Shown in pieces: positions 24,914 to 31,464 of a DNA stretch of 31,464 nt. Both the position numbers and the translations under genes were made by a program. Positions within the stretch are counted from its first letter, which is position 1. Every line of letters starts with the position of its first letter. The notes below the pieces were generated by a model. That model had not been told where the DNA came from and did not search any database. It saw only the letters and a list, made by a program, of their open reading frames with translations. Source of the DNA: JALUZX01 sp964561605 (GTDB lineage: Bacteria > Planctomycetota > UBA1135 > JALUZX01); the NCBI GenBank assembly GCA_964561605.1, contig CAZLQD010000021.1, positions 1 to 31,464 on the forward strand, in the 5' to 3' direction.

Positions 24914-25558
24914 TCACCCCTTCTGTTCCAGCGTTCCCGCCGGGTAGGTGCCGATCTTCCGCTTGGGAAGGCGGCTCAAGGTCTTCCCCGCCAGGATGTC
25001 CAAGGCCTCCCGCCTGAGGAGGGGGATCTCGTCGGGGCTGGGCATGCCGTGGCCCGGGACCCGGATCTCGGTGTCCACCGTCCCGCCCCAGATCTCCCGG
25101 CCCGATCGGGCGGAGACCAGGTGGACCTCCAGGGAGGCTCTGACCCTCCTGTCGACACGAAGGAGCCGTTCACTCCAGGAATTCAGGGTGATCAGGAGGA
25201 GGGCGTCCTCGCCGAACTTCCCGGCCAGGTCCTTCACCAGGGGAACGGCCCCCCCCGCCCGGGTCCGGAGGACCCGGTCCACGTAGTCCAGGGAGAGGGG
25301 GGTATAGCGCCTCTCCATGAGACGCCGGTAGAAGGCCCTCCTCAGCTCGGGAAGGATCTTCTGGGCCTTGGGACGGCCCGTCTTGTCCACCACGGGGAGG
25401 ACGGCGACCTCGGCCGGATTCTCCCGGGGAAGGAGGGACGTAGGCTGCAAGTCCAGCCGTTCGGGATACTTGGAATACAGCCTGCACCCTGCCGCCGGCA
25501 GGAGGAGGGCCCAGAGGCACAACCAAAAGAGACCCGACGCGGCCGACCACTTCCTCAT
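24914..25558 (-). CDS. Lipoprotein of the GNA1162/DUF799-like type
   Basis: A 214-residue predicted lipoprotein. The signal MRKWSAASGLFWLCLWALLLPAAGC has lipobox PAAGC with Cys25. The mature part reads like the GNA1162 family (and CsgG-related fold proteins): AEVAVLPVVDKTGRPKAQ at the first strand, then LRRAFYRRLMERRYTPLSLDYVDRVL. ALLLITLNSWSERLL and the closing VSARSGREIWGGTV follow. Such proteins sit in the periplasm or at the outer membrane, and some accompany secretion or polymer export systems. The precise role is not known. Start ATG 25558 has AGGAG 8 nt upstream. The next minus-strand gene upstream is the large lipoprotein, 75 bp away, so the two may form an operon. The family match is from pattern memory only. 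Confidence 0.6.
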   Translation of the reverse strand: MRKWSAASGLFWLCLWALLLPAAGCRLYSKYPERLDLQPTSLLPRENPAEVAVLPVVDKTGRPKAQKILPELRRAFYRRLMERRYTPLSLDYVDRVLRTRAGGAVPLVKDLAGKFGEDALLLITLNSWSERLLRVDRRVRASLEVHLVSARSGREIWGGTVDTEIRVPGHGMPSPDEIPLLRREALDILAGKTLSRLPKRKIGTYPAGTLEQKG

Positions 25559-25633
25559 GGAACTTCTCCTGGTGAAGGGGATCCTGGAGCCCCGTTGTTA
25601 CCACCCGGCCCGGCCTGTCTCAACCCCGGCCTG

Positions 25634-28540
25634 TCATTGGACGGCCGTGGAGGCCGCCTTCCCCCGGGCGAAGGTGGCATGGAACCGGAAGAGATCCTCC
25701 AGGGCAAGGTCCTCCGAACCCCCTCCCACGATCACGGCCAGCCAGCTCTCCACGTACACGGTCCAGGTGGAAGGCCGGGCCAGGCCCGTCACGGAGGAGG
25801 CGGCCAGGTCGGGGAGCTGGAGGGTGTCCGTGCCCGTCCCGTCCCTGTCGGGAACCCAAAGGGTCCACTTCCTGCCGTTCCCGTCCTGGACCTTCACCAG
25901 GTGCATGGCCGAATAGCCCCCGGTCGGATCCAGGTGGTCCTCCCATTGAATCTGGGGAGGACCCGTGGAGGTGGAGGGCGCCGTGACGGCCGGAACGGAA
26001 GGAAAGGCGAAGGGAAGTCCCGCCAGGGTCCCCAGGGTGTAGTCCAGGAAGAGTTCCCTGTGGCGGGCCCTGTTCCCCTCGGTGTCCCGGGCCTCCAGGG
26101 AACTCCAGACCAGGGGGGAGAGGCCCGAGAAGGCCGACACCAGGCTGGAGAACTGGCCGTTTACGGCGAGATTGTTCATGCTCCCCGAGGTGAATCCCGC
26201 CCCGAAGAGGACGCATCCCGGGATCCCGCCAAGGGAGGCCGTAACGGCGACCCGGGGGAAACCCGAGGCCAAGGAGGTCGTATCGATCCCTTTGCCCGTA
26301 AGGTCCTTGGAGTAGGAGGCTCCGTAGTTCGTCGCCAGGGGGGGAGTGGTCAGGATGGAAGGCTTCAGGCTTCCCTGGGGCTCCACGTCCAGAGAGGGCG
26401 GGCTCACCAGTGTGGTCAGGCCCGAGGACTTGACCTGGGAGGAGCCGAAGGCCGCAAGGGTGGGATTGGCCGTCGCCGGGAAGGCCCCCACGCAGGCCGT
26501 GACCACCACGGGTCTCCTGGGAAGCATGGGCGTTGCCGGGATGGTCCCCGGATCCCCGGAAGAGGTGACCACCATGCTGCCCTCCTCCCTGTCGGCCAGG
26601 GCGTTGCACCCGACCCAGGCCGTCTGTCCCGACGCGGGAGAGGGAAGGATCTTGCCCGAGAGGGCCGCCGCCTGGGAGGTCATGCTCTCCAGGGGGAGGG
26701 AGACGAAGGAGGCCCTGGTGTCCACCACGCTCGCCAGGTGATAACCCGAAGCGACGATGGTCACCGTATACCGGCTCCCCGTGAGTCCCGTGAAGACCGC
26801 CCTCCCGTCCGCCCCGGTCCGTGCCGTCCGCCTCCCCGAAGGAGGCCTGGCGGGGGCCCCCTCCTCGATGAGGACCGTGGCGTCCTGGATGGGATCGAAG
26901 GTCGCCAGGTCCCAGGCTTCCACCGTGAGGGTTCCCGCCGGGGAAACGCTTCCCGTCAGGACTCCGCGCTGGTGGATGGTCCCGCTCACGGCGGCCTGGT
27001 TCAGGTTGCCCGCCTCGTCGGTGACGTTCAGCGTGAAGGAGACTCCCGAGGCGTTCCTACCGATGTCCAAGGGTTTGAGGAAGAAGAACCCCTTCGAGTC
27101 GGAAGAGAAGAGATCGTTTCCTCCCGAGGCGTTGAGTTCCGCTTTTCCGAGTTTCTCGCTGGCCTTGCCGAAAAGGGAGACAAGCTGGAGATTCGTCACG
27201 AAGGTGGTCTTCTCGTCGGCCCCGTGGGGCGGACCGAAGAAGAGCACTTCCGGCCGCTTCAGGTCCTGGATCACGCCGGTCTTGATCATCCAGCCCCCGG
27301 GCTTGCCGGCCCGCACGATCCGGGCAGCCAGTGTGAGGGATCCGTCCTCCAGGAGAGGAGCCGCCTCCGTGCCCAGGGTGCCGGTGAAGTCCACCTGAAG
27401 GGTCTGGGTGCCCCCGGCGGCCGTGGCGGAGCGCTGGACGTAGCGCAGGTCCCCCGATCCCGAGGTCCTGGGATCCCCCCCGTAGACCCGGGCCTCCACG
27501 ACGTCGCCTGCGGCCGTATCCGCCGGGAGGACCACGTCCAGCCTGAGCGTGGAGAGGTTGGTGATGTTTACGGCATCAGGAAAACCCGACACGGGATTGC
27601 CCACCTTCACTTCGTCGGGCATCCGCCAGGCCATGGTGGTGAACTTGGAATAGGGGTCGTTCTTCCCCGGATCCAAGGGCTGTCCCCCGGCCTCGATGGT
27701 CTCCTTCAGGACCAGGCCGTACTGGGTGGAAGCATCCAGGGTATAAGTGGGGGTGAACTGGAGCACCCTGGTGTCGGCTCCGGCCAGCCCCGTGAGAGGA
27801 TAGGAGATGGAGCCCCCCACGGCGGTATTGGTGGATTCCTTCCGCACGTAGAAACTCGAAGTGGTCACCGTGGAGGCCGTGGCGGGTCCGTCCAGGAAGA
27901 CCAGGACCTTTCCCTCCCGGAGGAAGTCCCGGGTGTCGGGAGGGGGGAAGACGGCCACGACCTTGGCCTTCTCGGTCGTGCCCGCCGAGGGAGTGAAGGA
28001 GCCCAGGGTCCCGCTCCCGCGGACCACCGTTCCGTCCAGGTCCCGGACCCCGGAATCCATGACGATCTCGTAGGTCACCTTGGGAAGGAGGGGAGCCTGG
28101 GGCCGGAGCAGGACCACCCGGCCCTGGCCCACAACGTCCACCAGGCACTTCACCTTGGGAGGAGGGGTGTTGCCCCCCGTGGTCCCGCTTCCCGTGAGGT
28201 TTTTCTCTCTCAGGTAGATCCTTTCGATCTTCAGGGTGGCGTCGTAGACCGAACCGGGGTTGAGGGCCTCGGAGAAGAAGACCACCACCGGCGTGGTCAC
28301 GTGCCAACCCGATCCCAGGGGAGCCACCACCCCCACCGTGGCCTGGCCCGAAAGGGAGATGTCCCCCACCTTGGGGGCGGCGATGGTGGATTCCACCCCC
28401 TGGCCGCCCCCCTTCCCGCTCCCCCTCTTGGGGTCCCAGATCCGGCCCACGTTGTCCCCGGAGCAGGAAAGGAGGGCTCCCAGGAGGGCGCCCCCCAAGA
28501 AAGCGAAGATCCACGGCCTTGTGCGGTCCATTGGTTTCAT
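25634..28540 (-). CDS. Large lipoprotein with SbsA-type Ig-like and carboxypeptidase-regulatory-like domains
   Basis: A 968-residue cell-surface or periplasmic lipoprotein. The signal MKPMDRTRPWIFAFLGGALLGALLSC gives lipobox LLSC and Cys26. After a Gly-rich spacer come at least two SbsA/Big_5-like Ig domains. One is about 55-190, ending in the VTYEIVMDSGVRDLDG pattern. The other is about 200-310, with FTPTYTLDASTQYGLVL. A beta-region follows, then a carboxypeptidase-regulatory-like domain near 590-670 (PIQDATVLIEEG, GADGRAVFTGLTGSRYTVTIVASGYH). The remaining 300 residues are beta-rich and unassigned. No catalytic motif is seen; an adhesive, structural or binding role is likely. Start ATG 28540 has GGTGAG 7 nt upstream; ATG 28531 is an alternative. 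It is divergent from eda-kdgK across a repeat-rich spacer and may be co-transcribed with the smaller lipoprotein. Confidence 0.8.
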   Translation of the reverse strand: MKPMDRTRPWIFAFLGGALLGALLSCSGDNVGRIWDPKRGSGKGGGQGVESTIAAPKVGDISLSGQATVGVVAPLGSGWHVTTPVVVFFSEALNPGSVYDATLKIERIYLREKNLTGSGTTGGNTPPPKVKCLVDVVGQGRVVLLRPQAPLLPKVTYEIVMDSGVRDLDGTVVRGSGTLGSFTPSAGTTEKAKVVAVFPPPDTRDFLREGKVLVFLDGPATASTVTTSSFYVRKESTNTAVGGSISYPLTGLAGADTRVLQFTPTYTLDASTQYGLVLKETIEAGGQPLDPGKNDPYSKFTTMAWRMPDEVKVGNPVSGFPDAVNITNLSTLRLDVVLPADTAAGDVVEARVYGGDPRTSGSGDLRYVQRSATAAGGTQTLQVDFTGTLGTEAAPLLEDGSLTLAARIVRAGKPGGWMIKTGVIQDLKRPEVLFFGPPHGADEKTTFVTNLQLVSLFGKASEKLGKAELNASGGNDLFSSDSKGFFFLKPLDIGRNASGVSFTLNVTDEAGNLNQAAVSGTIHQRGVLTGSVSPAGTLTVEAWDLATFDPIQDATVLIEEGAPARPPSGRRTARTGADGRAVFTGLTGSRYTVTIVASGYHLASVVDTRASFVSLPLESMTSQAAALSGKILPSPASGQTAWVGCNALADREEGSMVVTSSGDPGTIPATPMLPRRPVVVTACVGAFPATANPTLAAFGSSQVKSSGLTTLVSPPSLDVEPQGSLKPSILTTPPLATNYGASYSKDLTGKGIDTTSLASGFPRVAVTASLGGIPGCVLFGAGFTSGSMNNLAVNGQFSSLVSAFSGLSPLVWSSLEARDTEGNRARHRELFLDYTLGTLAGLPFAFPSVPAVTAPSTSTGPPQIQWEDHLDPTGGYSAMHLVKVQDGNGRKWTLWVPDRDGTGTDTLQLPDLAASSVTGLARPSTWTVYVESWLAVIVGGGSEDLALEDLFRFHATFARGKAASTAVQ

Positions 28541-28598
28541 TCCGGGACTCACCGCCTTTCCAGAGAAGATCCGCCACGACCAGCCTTGGACGGGCCGC

Positions 28599-28646
28599 CG
28601 GGGAATTCCTTGCATCCCAACATAAAGGAATTTCTCCCCTGCAAGG
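28599..28646. promoter_or_regulatory. Nested inverted repeats and a sigma-54-like site in the eda/lipoprotein divergent spacer
   Basis: CCTTGCA (28608-28614) faces TGCAAGG (28640-28646), a perfect 7-bp inverted repeat with centres 32 bp apart, about three helical turns. Inside lies a second perfect pair, AATTCCTT (28604-28611) and AAGGAATT (28625-28632). On the plus strand CGGGGAATTCCTTGCA (28599-28614) has the GG-N10-GC spacing and TTGC -12 element of sigma-54 promoters, though the -24 half is poor. This could be an operator, a promoter or both. Confidence 0.4.
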
Positions 28647-28734
28647 AGAGGCTCCTCTCCGGGGAGAAGGAAGGGTAACCTCTCTGTCCCCCTCCCTGGA
28701 AGGAAGGGGCTCCCCGCCAAGGAGGGCCGAACCC

Positions 28735-29403
28735 ATGGATACGAAGGAACTCCTCGACGCCCTGGCGCCCGTCCGGGTGCTCCCCCTCCTTTCCGGCGAG
28801 GACCCGGAACGGGTCTCTGCGGCCGCCGAAGTCCTCGCGAGGGAAGGCTTTCCCGTCCTCGAGGTCGCCCTCAGGACGCCCCGGGCAATGGAGGCCCTGG
28901 ACCTGATCTCACGCCGCCTCCCCGAAGTGATCCTCGGCGCAGGGACCCTCCTGGATCCCAGCCAGGCCGGGGAGGCCCGCCGGGCCGGAGCCCGTTTCGC
29001 CGTCTCCCCTGGGTTCCGGCCCATTCTCCTGGAGGCCGCCAGGGAGGCGGGCCTGGCCTTCGTGCCCGGCGTGGCCACCCCCTCCGAGGCCATGGCGGCC
29101 CTGGAAGAGGGCCTCACCCTCCTCAAGTTCTTCCCCGCCCGGGCCCTTGGGGGACCGGCCCGGCTCGAAGCGACCCACGCCGCCTTGGGCCACAAGGGCC
29201 TGGCCTGGATCCCCACGGGAGGCATCGACGAGAACAACCTGGCCCACTACCTGGCCCATCCCTGGGTGGCGGCCTGCGGGGGAAGCTGGACCGCTCCCAA
29301 GGCCCTTGTCCGGGAGGGCCGCCGCAAGGAACTGCAGGAGCGGGCCCGCAGCACCCTGGCCCTGGTCCAAGGCCTTTCCAAACCGAGGAGAAACGCCCCA
29401 TGA
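28735..29403 (+). CDS. eda: KDPG/KHG aldolase
   Basis: Cleaves 2-keto-3-deoxy-6-phosphogluconate to pyruvate and glyceraldehyde 3-phosphate, the last step of the Entner-Doudoroff and uronate routes. The 222-residue TIM-barrel protein has the class I aldolase marks: VLEVALRT at 41-48 (Glu43 and Arg47), GAGTLLDP at 68-75, and SPGF at 91-94. PGVATPSEAMAALEEG is followed by LLKFFPA at 129-135, with Lys131 as the Schiff-base lysine, then IPTGGID at 159-165. Start ATG 28735 has AGGAGGG about 9 nt upstream. It overlaps kdgK by 4 bp (ATGA), so the two are translationally coupled. No dehydratase or isomerase of the upper pathway is in the window. Confidence 0.93.
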   Translation: MDTKELLDALAPVRVLPLLSGEDPERVSAAAEVLAREGFPVLEVALRTPRAMEALDLISRRLPEVILGAGTLLDPSQAGEARRAGARFAVSPGFRPILLEAAREAGLAFVPGVATPSEAMAALEEGLTLLKFFPARALGGPARLEATHAALGHKGLAWIPTGGIDENNLAHYLAHPWVAACGGSWTAPKALVREGRRKELQERARSTLALVQGLSKPRRNAP

Positions 29404-30488
29404 AATTCCTCGCCTTCGGAGAAATCATGCTCCGCCTCTCCCCCCGGGGAGTCTCCTCCCTGGCCCAGGCCTTGCCGGGAAACCTGGAGGCCACCTTCGG
29501 CGGAGCCGAGGCCAATACGGCCGTCGCCCTGGCCGCTTTGGGGGGAGAAGCCTCCTTCTTCACCTTCCTGCCCGGGAATCCCCTTGGAAGGGCCTGCCTC
29601 GCCGCCCTTCGTGCCGCGGGAGTGGACACCGCAAAGGTGGTTCTCTCCCCAAGGGGTCGGATGGGAATCTACTTCCTGGAGAAAGGCACCGGCCCCAGGC
29701 CCTCCAGGGTGGTCTACGACAGGGAAGGGTCCACCCTGGCCTCGGCGGGTCCCGGGGAGGCGGAGTGGGAACGGATCCTGGAAGGAGTTGACTGGATCCA
29801 CCTCTCCGGAATCACCCCGGCCCTGAGCCGGGGTGCGGCCGAACTGGTCCGGGAGTGCGCCGCCCAGGCGGCGGAAAGGGGGATTCCTTATTCGCTCGAC
29901 CTGAACTACAGGTCCCGCCTGTGGCGCTGGGAGGAGGGAGTGAAGGCCGAGGCCCTTGCCCGCCGGGTCCTCCCCCCCATCGCGGCCGGAGCTTCCCTGG
30001 TCCTGGGGAACGAAGAAGACGCCGCCCGGGTCTTCGGCCTGGCCGTGGAAGGCCTGGACCTCGCCCGGGGGGAGATCGATCCCGCCGCTTACGCCGACCT
30101 GGCCCGCAGGACGGCCACCAAGTGTCCCGCCGCCAGGTTCGTGGCCTTCAGCCTCCGCCGCTCCCTGGATGCTTCCCGGAACCTCTGGGGAGGCATGCTC
30201 TTCGACGTAGAGGCAGGAAAGGCCCACTACCACCCCGTAGACGAGGAGGGGCGTTTCCGCCCCCTCGAAATCTCCCCTATCACCGACAGAGTGGGCGCCG
30301 GGGACGCCTTCGCGGCGGGCCTACTCTTCGGCCTTTTCCACCGGAGGGCCCTTCCCGCCAAGGCCCTCGCCCTGGGAGTCGCCGCAGGCGCCCTGGCCCA
30401 TACCTTTCCCGGGGATTGGCTCTTCGCCGGCCTGGAGGAAGTGGAAGCCCTGGCGGGAGGCGAGACCTCGGGGCGGATCAAGCGCTGA
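29400..30488 (+). CDS. kdgK: 2-keto-3-deoxygluconate kinase (PfkB family)
   Basis: Phosphorylates 2-keto-3-deoxygluconate to KDPG, the substrate of the aldolase just upstream. The 362 residues are of PfkB/ribokinase type: MKFLAFGEIMLRLSP start, GGAEANTAVALAALGGEASFFTFLPGNPLG (34-63, the sugar-binding N-terminal signature), and SLDLNYRSRLW at 165-175, typical of KdgK. The C-terminal signature ITDRVGAGDAFAAGLLFG is at 294-311, with catalytic Asp302. The protein is about 40-50 residues longer than E. coli KdgK, mainly from a segment near 210-245. Pairing with eda strongly supports the KDG assignment over other PfkB sugar kinases. The start overlaps the eda stop. Confidence 0.9.
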   Translation: MKFLAFGEIMLRLSPRGVSSLAQALPGNLEATFGGAEANTAVALAALGGEASFFTFLPGNPLGRACLAALRAAGVDTAKVVLSPRGRMGIYFLEKGTGPRPSRVVYDREGSTLASAGPGEAEWERILEGVDWIHLSGITPALSRGAAELVRECAAQAAERGIPYSLDLNYRSRLWRWEEGVKAEALARRVLPPIAAGASLVLGNEEDAARVFGLAVEGLDLARGEIDPAAYADLARRTATKCPAARFVAFSLRRSLDASRNLWGGMLFDVEAGKAHYHPVDEEGRFRPLEISPITDRVGAGDAFAAGLLFGLFHRRALPAKALALGVAAGALAHTFPGDWLFAGLEEVEALAGGETSGRIKR

Positions 30489-30502
30489 AAAAGCCCCGGA
30501 AA

Positions 30503-30539
30503 GGAAGGTTTTCCCCGAGCATCCTGCGCCGAACCTTCC
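30503..30539 (+). terminator. Inverted repeat after kdgK
   Basis: GGAAGGTT (30503-30510) pairs perfectly with AACCTTCC (30532-30539) across a 21-nt loop, 15 bp past the kdgK stop. There is no T-run, so it is at most a weak or protein-assisted terminator or a stability hairpin. Confidence 0.35.
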
Positions 30540-30619
30540 CGGCGGCCCCCCGGCCCGAGAGGCCCTCCCCGACCCCCCCACAAGCCTGGTTTCATCCAAA
30601 AAGCCCGCCGCCACTCCCA

Positions 30620-30693
30620 ATCTCCCCTTCAGGCCCGATCTCCCCGTCGGCACTCGATCACCCCTTCAGTTCCAATCTCCCCGTCGGCCCTTG
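30620..30693 (+). repeat. Tandem array of four 18-19-bp units
   Basis: Units start at 30620, 30638, 30657 and 30675. They alternate between ATCTCCCCTTCAG-type and ATCTCCCCGTCGG-type cores. Related units recur singly or in pairs at 30776, 30795, 30918, 30941, 31082 and 31105, drifting to ATYTCATCGTTAGCCCCTG. The last unit of each pair runs straight into a hairpin element. Confidence 0.75.
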
Positions 30694-30705
30694 CCACCTG
30701 ATGCC

Positions 30706-30764
30706 ACTCCCCGGACGTCTCGGGCATGTCACTGCGTTCCATGCCCGAGCCGGCCGGGGCTAAC
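30706..30764 (-). repeat. Hairpin element copy 1 (inverted orientation)
   Basis: Read on the minus strand it starts GTTAGCCCC and ends GGGGAGT, like the other copies. Its inner stem is different and perfect over 10 bp (CTCGGGCATG at 30719-30728 with CATGCCCGAG at 30740-30749, loop 11 nt). The GACGTC and GCCGGC flank marks are kept. Confidence 0.7.
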
Positions 30765-30802
30765 GAGGGGATTCGATTTCCTCGTCAGCCCCCAATTTTC
30801 CC

Positions 30803-30863
30803 GTCAGCCCCTGCCGGCGGGGAAGACTGTTCGAAGAACAGAATTCCCCGACGTCAGGGGAGT
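30803..30863 (+). repeat. Hairpin element copy 2
   Basis: The outer arms CCCCTG and CAGGGG, the next arms GGGGA and TCCCC, and the inner stem CTGTTC-GAA-GAACAG (30827-30841) nest into one long hairpin. The conserved flank pair CCGGC/GACGT sits in the stem with two mismatches. The copy starts GTCAG instead of GTTAG. Confidence 0.75.
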
Positions 30864-30916
30864 GGGTGGCAGTTCGAAGTGTTTTTTGTAGCGTTTTCGT
30901 TGTTGTTGCCACTCCC
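30858..30916 (+). repeat. Secondary hairpin following copy 2
   Basis: GGGAG (30858-30862), a 4-nt bulge and TGGCA (30867-30871) pair with TGCCACTCCC (30907-30916). A run of six T lies in the loop. It overlaps the 3' arm of copy 2, so the two hairpins may be alternatives. Confidence 0.6.
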
Positions 30917-30948
30917 GATTTCATTGTTAGCCCCTGCTCTATCTCATC

Positions 30949-31009
30949 GTTAGCCCCTGCCGGCGGGGAAGACTGTTCGAAGAACAGGATTCCCCGACGT
31001 CAGGGGAGT
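30949..31009 (+). repeat. Hairpin element copy 3
   Basis: Near-identical to copy 2 over its 61 bp, with GTTAG at the left and the same inner stem (30973-30978 with 30982-30987, GAA loop). It differs from copy 2 at one base in the start pentamer and one base beside the stem. Confidence 0.75.
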
Positions 31010-31063
31010 AGGTGGCTGTTCGGAGCGTTTTTTGTGGCGCTTTCGATGGTGGAGCCACTCCCC
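31003..31063 (+). repeat. Secondary hairpin following copy 3
   Basis: GGGGAG (31003-31008), a 4-nt bulge and TGGCT (31013-31017) pair with AGCCACTCCCC (31053-31063). The A-T closing pair of the copy 2 equivalent is T-A here, a compensatory change. Six T lie in the loop again. Confidence 0.6.
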
Positions 31064-31112
31064 GGAGGTCCTAGCGCTTCTATTTCATCGTTAGCCCCTG
31101 CTCTATCTCATC

Positions 31113-31176
31113 GTTAGCCCCTGCCGGCGGGGATGTGCAGCTCGAAGAGCTGCAACATGCCCGACGTCAGGGGAGT
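31113..31176 (+). repeat. Hairpin element copy 4
   Basis: Same conserved ends as copy 3 (GTTAGCCCCTGCCGGC and GACGTCAGGGGAGT), but the inner stem is replaced by GCAGCTC-GAA-GAGCTGC (31137-31153), extended by ATGT/ACAT with one bulged A. The stem sequence is new; pairing and the GAA loop are kept. Confidence 0.75.
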
Positions 31177-31200
31177 CAAGGTCGTCAGCCCTCTGAGCCA

Positions 31201-31232
31201 TTCCCACCATAGCCTTTTTCAAGTTTTTCTCA
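31201..31232 (+). repeat. Direct repeat, first copy
   Basis: A 32-bp segment around the core ACCATAGCC matches the segment at 31367-31399 with three substitutions and one inserted base. It is spaced 166 bp from its partner. Confidence 0.65.
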
Positions 31233-31303
31233 TGGACTGGTCTCTGGAGAGAGAGATTTCTCTTCTCTTTTCTTTCGAAGAAGGGGATTTTTTGTTTTCT
31301 TTT

Positions 31304-31327
31304 CAGGGCGGGCGAAGCCGAGCCCTG
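31304..31327 (+). repeat. Hairpin between the direct repeats
   Basis: CAGGGC (31304-31309) pairs with GCCCTG (31322-31327). It follows a T-rich stretch with a six-T run at 31288-31293 and resembles the stronger palindrome at 31398-31424 in its outer bases. Confidence 0.45.
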
Positions 31328-31366
31328 GCGTCGGGGGCTGGGTTACGGTGCTGAGTGGTTGTTGCT

Positions 31367-31399
31367 TTCCAACCATAGCCCTTTTCAAGTTGTTCCTCA
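31367..31399 (+). repeat. Direct repeat, second copy
   Basis: Second copy of the segment at 31201-31232. Its last bases (TCAG) run directly into the 12-bp palindrome. Confidence 0.65.
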
Positions 31400-31424
31400 G
31401 GGGCCGGGCCGAGCCCGGCCCCTG
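31398..31424 (+). terminator. Perfect 12-bp hairpin near the window edge
   Basis: CAGGGGCCGGGC (31398-31409) and its exact complement (31413-31424) flank a CGA loop. A short CGCC/GGCG stem (31427-31438) and six T (31442-31447) follow, so a plus-strand terminator is possible. It could equally be one more member of the repeat family. Confidence 0.45.
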
Positions 31425-31464
31425 TACGCCGAGCAAGGCGATTTTTTGAGAAGAAAGAAAACGG

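Larger units (their letters stand above)
30489..31464. repeat. ~1-kb gene-free region made of short repeats and hairpins
   Basis: No frame here has plausible protein content. The region holds an 18-23-bp unit in about ten copies, four copies of a roughly 60-bp hairpin element, secondary hairpins, long T-runs and a direct repeat near the right edge. Base composition becomes more T-rich after about 30880, unlike the rest of the window. The individual parts are listed separately. Confidence 0.8.

Noticed and set aside
30706..31176. Integron attC array
   Set aside because: GTTAGCC and GCTAAC at element ends resemble attC core sites. However, each hairpin has such a core on one side only, no cassette genes lie between copies and no integrase is seen.
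30620..31180. CRISPR array
   Set aside because: Units are 18-23 bp, degenerate and often contiguous. There are no uniform 25-40-bp spacers and no cas genes.
30691..31354. Small open frames in the right-end repeat region
   Set aside because: They are translations of the repeats themselves (the same peptide, such as GGEDCSKNRIPRRQG, recurs in different frames), with no start signals.

Overview
The window is about 31.5 kb of GC-rich bacterial chromosome with 19 protein-coding genes that I can support, one of them cut by the left edge. Gene content points to a free-living, diderm, saprophytic bacterium: lipoproteins with lipoboxes, a secretin, a GspK-like pseudopilin, a Skp/OmpH-like protein, a secreted GH16 glycosidase and a KDPG aldolase/KDG kinase pair. 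A planctomycete-like lineage is my best guess. It rests on a TMTC-like GT-C glycosyltransferase, the style of the C-terminal beta-domain on the GH16 enzyme, and the size and fusions of the regulator. This is inference; no rRNA is present to settle it.

Left third (1-10.3 kb): partial Lon protease (-); a membrane-anchored protein with carboxypeptidase-regulatory-like beta-domains (+); a FabZ/FabA-like dehydratase (+); a GT-C membrane glycosyltransferase (+); a compact Pus10-type tRNA pseudouridine synthase, a family typical of Archaea and Eukarya (-); a receiver-domain protein lacking its phospho-acceptor Asp (-); a long RNase HII-superfamily protein (+); an unexplained 600-bp gap with a minus-strand terminator; tyrosyl-tRNA synthetase (+); and an HDOD protein (+).

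Middle (10.4-25.6 kb), all on the minus strand. In transcription order: a GNA1162-like lipoprotein, rpsO and pnp (the classic pair, with a readable promoter before rpsO and a strong terminator after pnp), a 1938-residue membrane-bound sigma-54 activator, a small Skp-like secreted protein ending in a textbook terminator, a lipoprotein secretin, a GspK-like pseudopilin and the GH16 enzyme. The giant regulator is the most unusual protein. It joins a signal peptide, a CBM9-like carbohydrate-binding domain, five predicted membrane segments, a HAMP, a GAF-like domain, a degenerate GGDEF, an intact sigma-54 AAA+ domain and a winged helix in one chain. Its position beside export and polysaccharide-degradation genes suggests, but does not prove, carbohydrate-triggered control.

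Right third (25.6-31.5 kb): a 968-residue lipoprotein with Ig-like domains (-), divergent from eda-kdgK (+, ATGA overlap). The divergent spacer carries nested inverted repeats and a loose sigma-54-like GG-N10-GC site. The last ~1 kb has no genes but is densely structured. It holds about ten copies of an 18-23-bp unit and four copies of a ~60-bp hairpin element (one inverted). The hairpin flanks are conserved, while the inner stems differ in sequence and stay self-complementary, that is, they covary. A second covarying hairpin follows two of the copies, and further direct repeats and perfect palindromes run to the window edge. This repeat family and the fused regulator are the two best candidates for something undescribed.
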